From CAZYCC01 sp964645985 (GTDB lineage: Bacteria; Bacillota; Clostridia; Oscillospirales; CAG-272): a stretch of DNA of 17,759 bases. Every line of letters starts with the position of its first letter. Within the stretch, counting starts at the first letter, position 1. Location: positions 1-17,759 of the forward strand of contig CAZYCC010000034.1 of assembly GCA_964645985.1 (NCBI GenBank), in the 5' to 3' direction. Position numbers and translations under genes: made by a program. Below the pieces are notes generated by a model that was given only the letters and a program-made list of their open reading frames with translations, made no database searches and had not been told where the DNA came from. Below are positions 15,077 through 17,759 of this stretch, piece by piece.

Positions 15077-15913
15077 TTATCCGAGGATTCTCCTCGCGTT
15101 GCCCGAGAGGATGAGCGCGCGCTCATTTGCCGTGAGCGGCAGCGCGTCAAGCGCGGCGAGCGTCGCCGCCGGATCCCCCCAGGGCGCGTCGCTGCCGAAA
15201 AGGACATGGTCCGCCCCCATCGCGCGGATGAGGCGCAAGGCGGCGCCGCTATCAAGCCGCGTCAGCGCGTAAGAGAGATCAAAGACCGCCCCGCTCCCGG
15301 CAAGGCGCGAAATTATCTCCTCGACTGTCGCGCGCGAGCCGTCCATCCCGGCGCCGCCGAGATGCGCGAAGATGACGACCGCCGACTCCCGCTCGCGCGG
15401 GAGCAGCCTCGCCGTCGCCTCCTCGTAAAAGCGCGCCGCCCGCTCCGGCGGGCAGTGCACGAGATTCGGCGAGACAGGGTCGCGCCCGGCGTGCGTGAGG
15501 ACGGCGAGCCCTTCTCGCAGCGCGGCGCGCGCAATGCGGATATAGCGCGGGTCGTCGATAAACGCTCCCTGATAATCGGGGTGAAGTTTCACCCCGCGCA
15601 GCCCCATCGCGGCAATCGCGGCGATTTTTTCCTCTAGGTTCTCGCAGTCGGGGTGGATCCCCCCGAAGGAGCGCAGACCCGGCAGGCGGTCCATTTGCGC
15701 GGCGAAGCGGTTGACGCTCTCAAACTGTGCGGGGCGAGTCATCACCGGCAGCAGAACCGCCTCCTCCACCCCCGCGCGCCGCTCGAGCCGCAGCAAATCC
15801 GCGACCGTCCCGTCGTGGGCGGGGTTGTCGCCGCTCGTCGCCGATAGCGAGGCGATGGCGCGCGCGGCGATCTTGCCGGGGAAGGCGTGCGTGTGAAAAT
15901 CGATTACTGTCAT
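15077..15913 (-). CDS. TIM-barrel metal-dependent hydrolase (amidohydrolase-2 family)
   Basis: 278 residues. Metal-site motifs of the amidohydrolase superfamily: HxH at 7-9 (DFHTH), GVKLHP with His111, His141 in LTHAG, His184 in FAHLGG and Asp242 in FGSDAPWG. The family includes hydrolases and decarboxylases acting on C-N, C-O or C-C bonds; the substrate cannot be told. Start at 15913 gives the usual MTVIDFHTH opening but lacks a Shine-Dalgarno; a TTG at 15934 with GGAG 12 nt upstream is the alternative. It diverges from the symporter gene, so a shared substrate is conceivable but unsupported. Its nearest minus-strand terminator is over 600 nt downstream. Confidence 0.88.
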   Translation of the reverse strand: MTVIDFHTHAFPGKIAARAIASLSATSGDNPAHDGTVADLLRLERRAGVEEAVLLPVMTRPAQFESVNRFAAQMDRLPGLRSFGGIHPDCENLEEKIAAIAAMGLRGVKLHPDYQGAFIDDPRYIRIARAALREGLAVLTHAGRDPVSPNLVHCPPERAARFYEEATARLLPRERESAVVIFAHLGGAGMDGSRATVEEIISRLAGSGAVFDLSYALTRLDSGAALRLIRAMGADHVLFGSDAPWGDPAATLAALDALPLTANERALILSGNARRILG

Positions 15914-15934
15914 AGCGCAAAGAAAATGGTGCAA

Positions 15935-16111
15935 ACCCGCGCCCCGCTCCCGCTCTTTTCACGCGCGAGGGGGCCCTGGCGGCTTTTTGCTTTCTTATAA
16001 ACTCGCCGGCCCCGCCCGGTCGGCTTCCCCCTTTTCGCTCAATCCCGAGCGAGCGCGCGCTCGCCCGGCACCGCCTTTATCCTATCTCATTTCCCGGAAG
16101 GAGTCAAGATT
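15935..16111. promoter_or_regulatory. Divergent regulatory region, amidohydrolase/symporter
   Basis: It contains a strong ribosome binding site GGAAGGAG (16096-16103) for the symporter, a perfect 16-bp palindrome GCGAGCGCGCGCTCGC (16049-16064), and a TATAAA (15996-16001) without a recognisable -35. No promoter can be called with confidence on either strand. The palindrome could be an operator or chance in GC-alternating DNA. Confidence 0.4.
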
Positions 16112-17689
16112 ATGGGGTTCGCGCTGAAAATCGGTATTCTGGTGATCTTCTTCGCCCTGATGGTCGCCATCGGCATTTACTGCCGCCGCCACGCGAAGAG
16201 CGTGGAGGGCTTCGTCCTCGGCGGGCGGGGCGTGGGGCCTTGGCTGACCGCCTTCGCCTTCGGCACATCCTACTTCTCGGCGGTCATCTTCGTCGGCTAC
16301 GCGGGGCAGTTCGGCTGGAACTTCGGCGTCGCCTCCACATGGATAGGCCTCGGCAACGCCTTCATCGGGTCTCTTCTGCCTTGGGTGATCTTAGGGCGCC
16401 GCACGCGCGTGATGACGCAGTCTCTCGGCTCCCGCACAATGCCCGACTTCTTTGGCCTGCGCTATAAGTCAAACCCGATGAAGATCATCGCCTCGGTGAT
16501 CGTCTTCGTTTTCCTCATCCCCTACACGGCGTCTCTTTTTAACGGGCTCTCGCGCCTCTTCTCAATGGCGTTTCCCGGCATCGACTACGCGGTCTGCGTC
16601 ATCGTGATGGCGCTGCTCACCGGCGTTTATGTCATCGTCGGCGGCTATATGGCGACCGCGGTCAACGACTTCGTGCAGGGCATCATTATGCTCGTCGGCA
16701 TCATCGCGGTGATCGGCGCGGTGCTCAACCTCAACGGTGGCCTCATGGGTTCGCTCACCGCCGTGGTGCAGCAGGCGGACAAGATGGTCCCGGGCGAGGG
16801 CTGGAAGTACGCCTCCTTCTTGGGGCCGGATCCGCTGTTCCTGCTCTTCGTCGTCCTTTTGACCTCGCTCGGTACCTGGGGCCTGCCGCAGATGGTCGGC
16901 AAATTCTACAGCATCCGCAGTGAGGACGATATTAAGAAGGGCACCGTCATTTCGACGATTTTCGCGATTATCGTTGCGGGCGGGTGCTACTTCCTCGGCG
17001 GATTCGGCCGCGCCTTCCTCACACAGGAAGAGGTGACCGCGAACGGCTACGACGCCGTCATCCCCGCGATGCTCGAGCGCTTGCCGGACTTCCTCATCGC
17101 CATCGTCCTCGTCCTCGTGCTCTCCGCGTCGATGTCGACGCTGAGCTCGCTGGTGCTCACTTCTGGCTCGACGATTACGCTCGACCTCATCGCCCCCGCC
17201 GCGAAAAAGGAACTGAGCGAAAAGAAGAAGGTCGTCATTATGCGCTGTTTCATCGCCTTCTTCATCATCGTCTCGGCGCTGATCGCCATCGTTCAGGCAA
17301 AGTCAAACGTGCTCTTCATCGCGCAGCTGATGGGCGTATCGTGGGGCGCGCTCTCCGGCGCCTTCCTCGCGCCCTTCCTCTATGGTCTATATTGGAAGAA
17401 GACGACAAAGGCGGCGTGCTTCACCTCCTTCGCCTTCGGCGTCGGGATGAGCGTGCTGCAGCTTATCAAGTCCCTCACCGGCTTTTCCTTCGGGGTCTCC
17501 TTCCTTGACAATCTCGTCTTTAAGACGAGCCTGCACTCGGGCAGCATCGCGATGCTCTGTGGCCTCGTCATCGTCCCGGTGGTGAGCCTCTTAACGCAGA
17601 AGACCCGCCCCTCCGGCGTCGATGAGATGTTCGCTTGCTATGACAAGAGCGTCACCGTCCCCGCAAGCGAGTCCCTCGAGGTGAAATAA
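16112..17689 (+). CDS. Sodium:solute symporter (SSS family)
   Basis: 525 residues with about 13 hydrophobic helices, standard for this family (LeuT-like fold). Family features: an early YxxGRGVGPW-type loop (here LGGRGVGPWLTAFAFG, 36-51), the GGYMATAVNDFVQGIIM segment (177-193) matching the SSS signature, and SASMSTLSS (338-346), where PutP has its Na+ ligands Ser and Thr. It brings a small organic solute into the cell with Na+; I cannot tell proline, pantothenate, sugar or carboxylate specificity. The C-terminal tail (about 500-525) is cytoplasmic and polar. The start is supported by GGAAGGAG 8 nt upstream. It is monocistronic, ending at the terminator at 17731. Confidence 0.93.
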   Translation: MGFALKIGILVIFFALMVAIGIYCRRHAKSVEGFVLGGRGVGPWLTAFAFGTSYFSAVIFVGYAGQFGWNFGVASTWIGLGNAFIGSLLPWVILGRRTRVMTQSLGSRTMPDFFGLRYKSNPMKIIASVIVFVFLIPYTASLFNGLSRLFSMAFPGIDYAVCVIVMALLTGVYVIVGGYMATAVNDFVQGIIMLVGIIAVIGAVLNLNGGLMGSLTAVVQQADKMVPGEGWKYASFLGPDPLFLLFVVLLTSLGTWGLPQMVGKFYSIRSEDDIKKGTVISTIFAIIVAGGCYFLGGFGRAFLTQEEVTANGYDAVIPAMLERLPDFLIAIVLVLVLSASMSTLSSLVLTSGSTITLDLIAPAAKKELSEKKKVVIMRCFIAFFIIVSALIAIVQAKSNVLFIAQLMGVSWGALSGAFLAPFLYGLYWKKTTKAACFTSFAFGVGMSVLQLIKSLTGFSFGVSFLDNLVFKTSLHSGSIAMLCGLVIVPVVSLLTQKTRPSGVDEMFACYDKSVTVPASESLEVK

Positions 17690-17730
17690 ACCTCGCCCGC
17701 CTCCCGAGGCGCACCGCTCCCCCGCGAAAA

Positions 17731-17756
17731 ACCCGCCCCCAACGGGGCGGGTTTTT
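17731..17756 (+). terminator. Terminator of the symporter gene
   Basis: ACCCGCCCC (17731-17739) pairs perfectly with GGGGCGGGT (17744-17752) around a CAAC loop, followed by TTTT. An A-run lies on the left side, so it may also work on the other strand. Confidence 0.9.
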
Positions 17757-17759
17757 GTG

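Overview
The window is a GC-rich stretch that is probably from an uncultured anaerobic Clostridia-like bacterium (Bacillota). The reasons are the strong AGGAGG-type ribosome binding sites, near-consensus sigma-A promoters, short rho-independent terminators, and the gene set: a trimeric [FeFe] hydrogenase, a rubrerythrin with an N-terminal rubredoxin domain, a single-subunit ferredoxin:thioredoxin reductase, and a clostridial-type EF-G paralogue. The run of exactly 100 Ns at 5992-6091 marks a scaffold gap, so this is an assembled draft or metagenome sequence. No assignment below class level is justified.

Layout. Positions 1-451 are a non-coding leader with a terminal hairpin and a good promoter for an EF-G-like GTPase (452-2458, +). 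A bidirectional terminator (2557-2587) separates it from a minus-strand run, read right to left: radA (8079-6694), an FTR catalytic subunit (6593-6333), the scaffold gap, thioredoxin (5945-5601), a Crp/Fnr regulator (5309-4641), rubrerythrin (4103-3549) and an Sfp-type phosphopantetheinyl transferase (3422-2655). radA and the hydrogenase operon diverge from back-to-back promoters at 8181-8209 (-) and 8257-8285 (+). The hydrogenase operon hydC-hydB-hydA (8340-12540, +) ends at a 13-bp-stem terminator. Next come a conserved clostridial protein of unknown function (12881-13234) and a membrane-anchored DUF218/YdcF-like protein (13242-14390). A 686-bp gene-free stretch follows, holding a promoter, a hairpin, a two-copy repeat and a minus-strand terminator. 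The window ends with a TIM-barrel amidohydrolase (15913-15077, -) and a sodium:solute symporter (16112-17689, +) with its terminator.

How the genes may work together. The centre reads as a redox island. HydABC-type enzymes couple H2 to NAD(H) and ferredoxin. Reduced ferredoxin is the electron donor for FTR, FTR reduces thioredoxin, and rubrerythrin removes peroxide in anaerobes. The Crp/Fnr regulator has the Crp-type Arg-Glu-x3-Arg recognition helix and no Fnr iron-sulfur cysteines. Upstream of thioredoxin, next to the gap, is an extended -10 promoter with a TGTGA-type dyad centred at about -41 and a perfect 17-bp palindrome of Fur/PerR-like geometry just downstream of the predicted start. 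This composite regulatory site is the most interesting non-coding feature I found. I found no CRISPR array, tRNA, rRNA, insertion sequence or phage gene, and no clear new multi-gene defence system.
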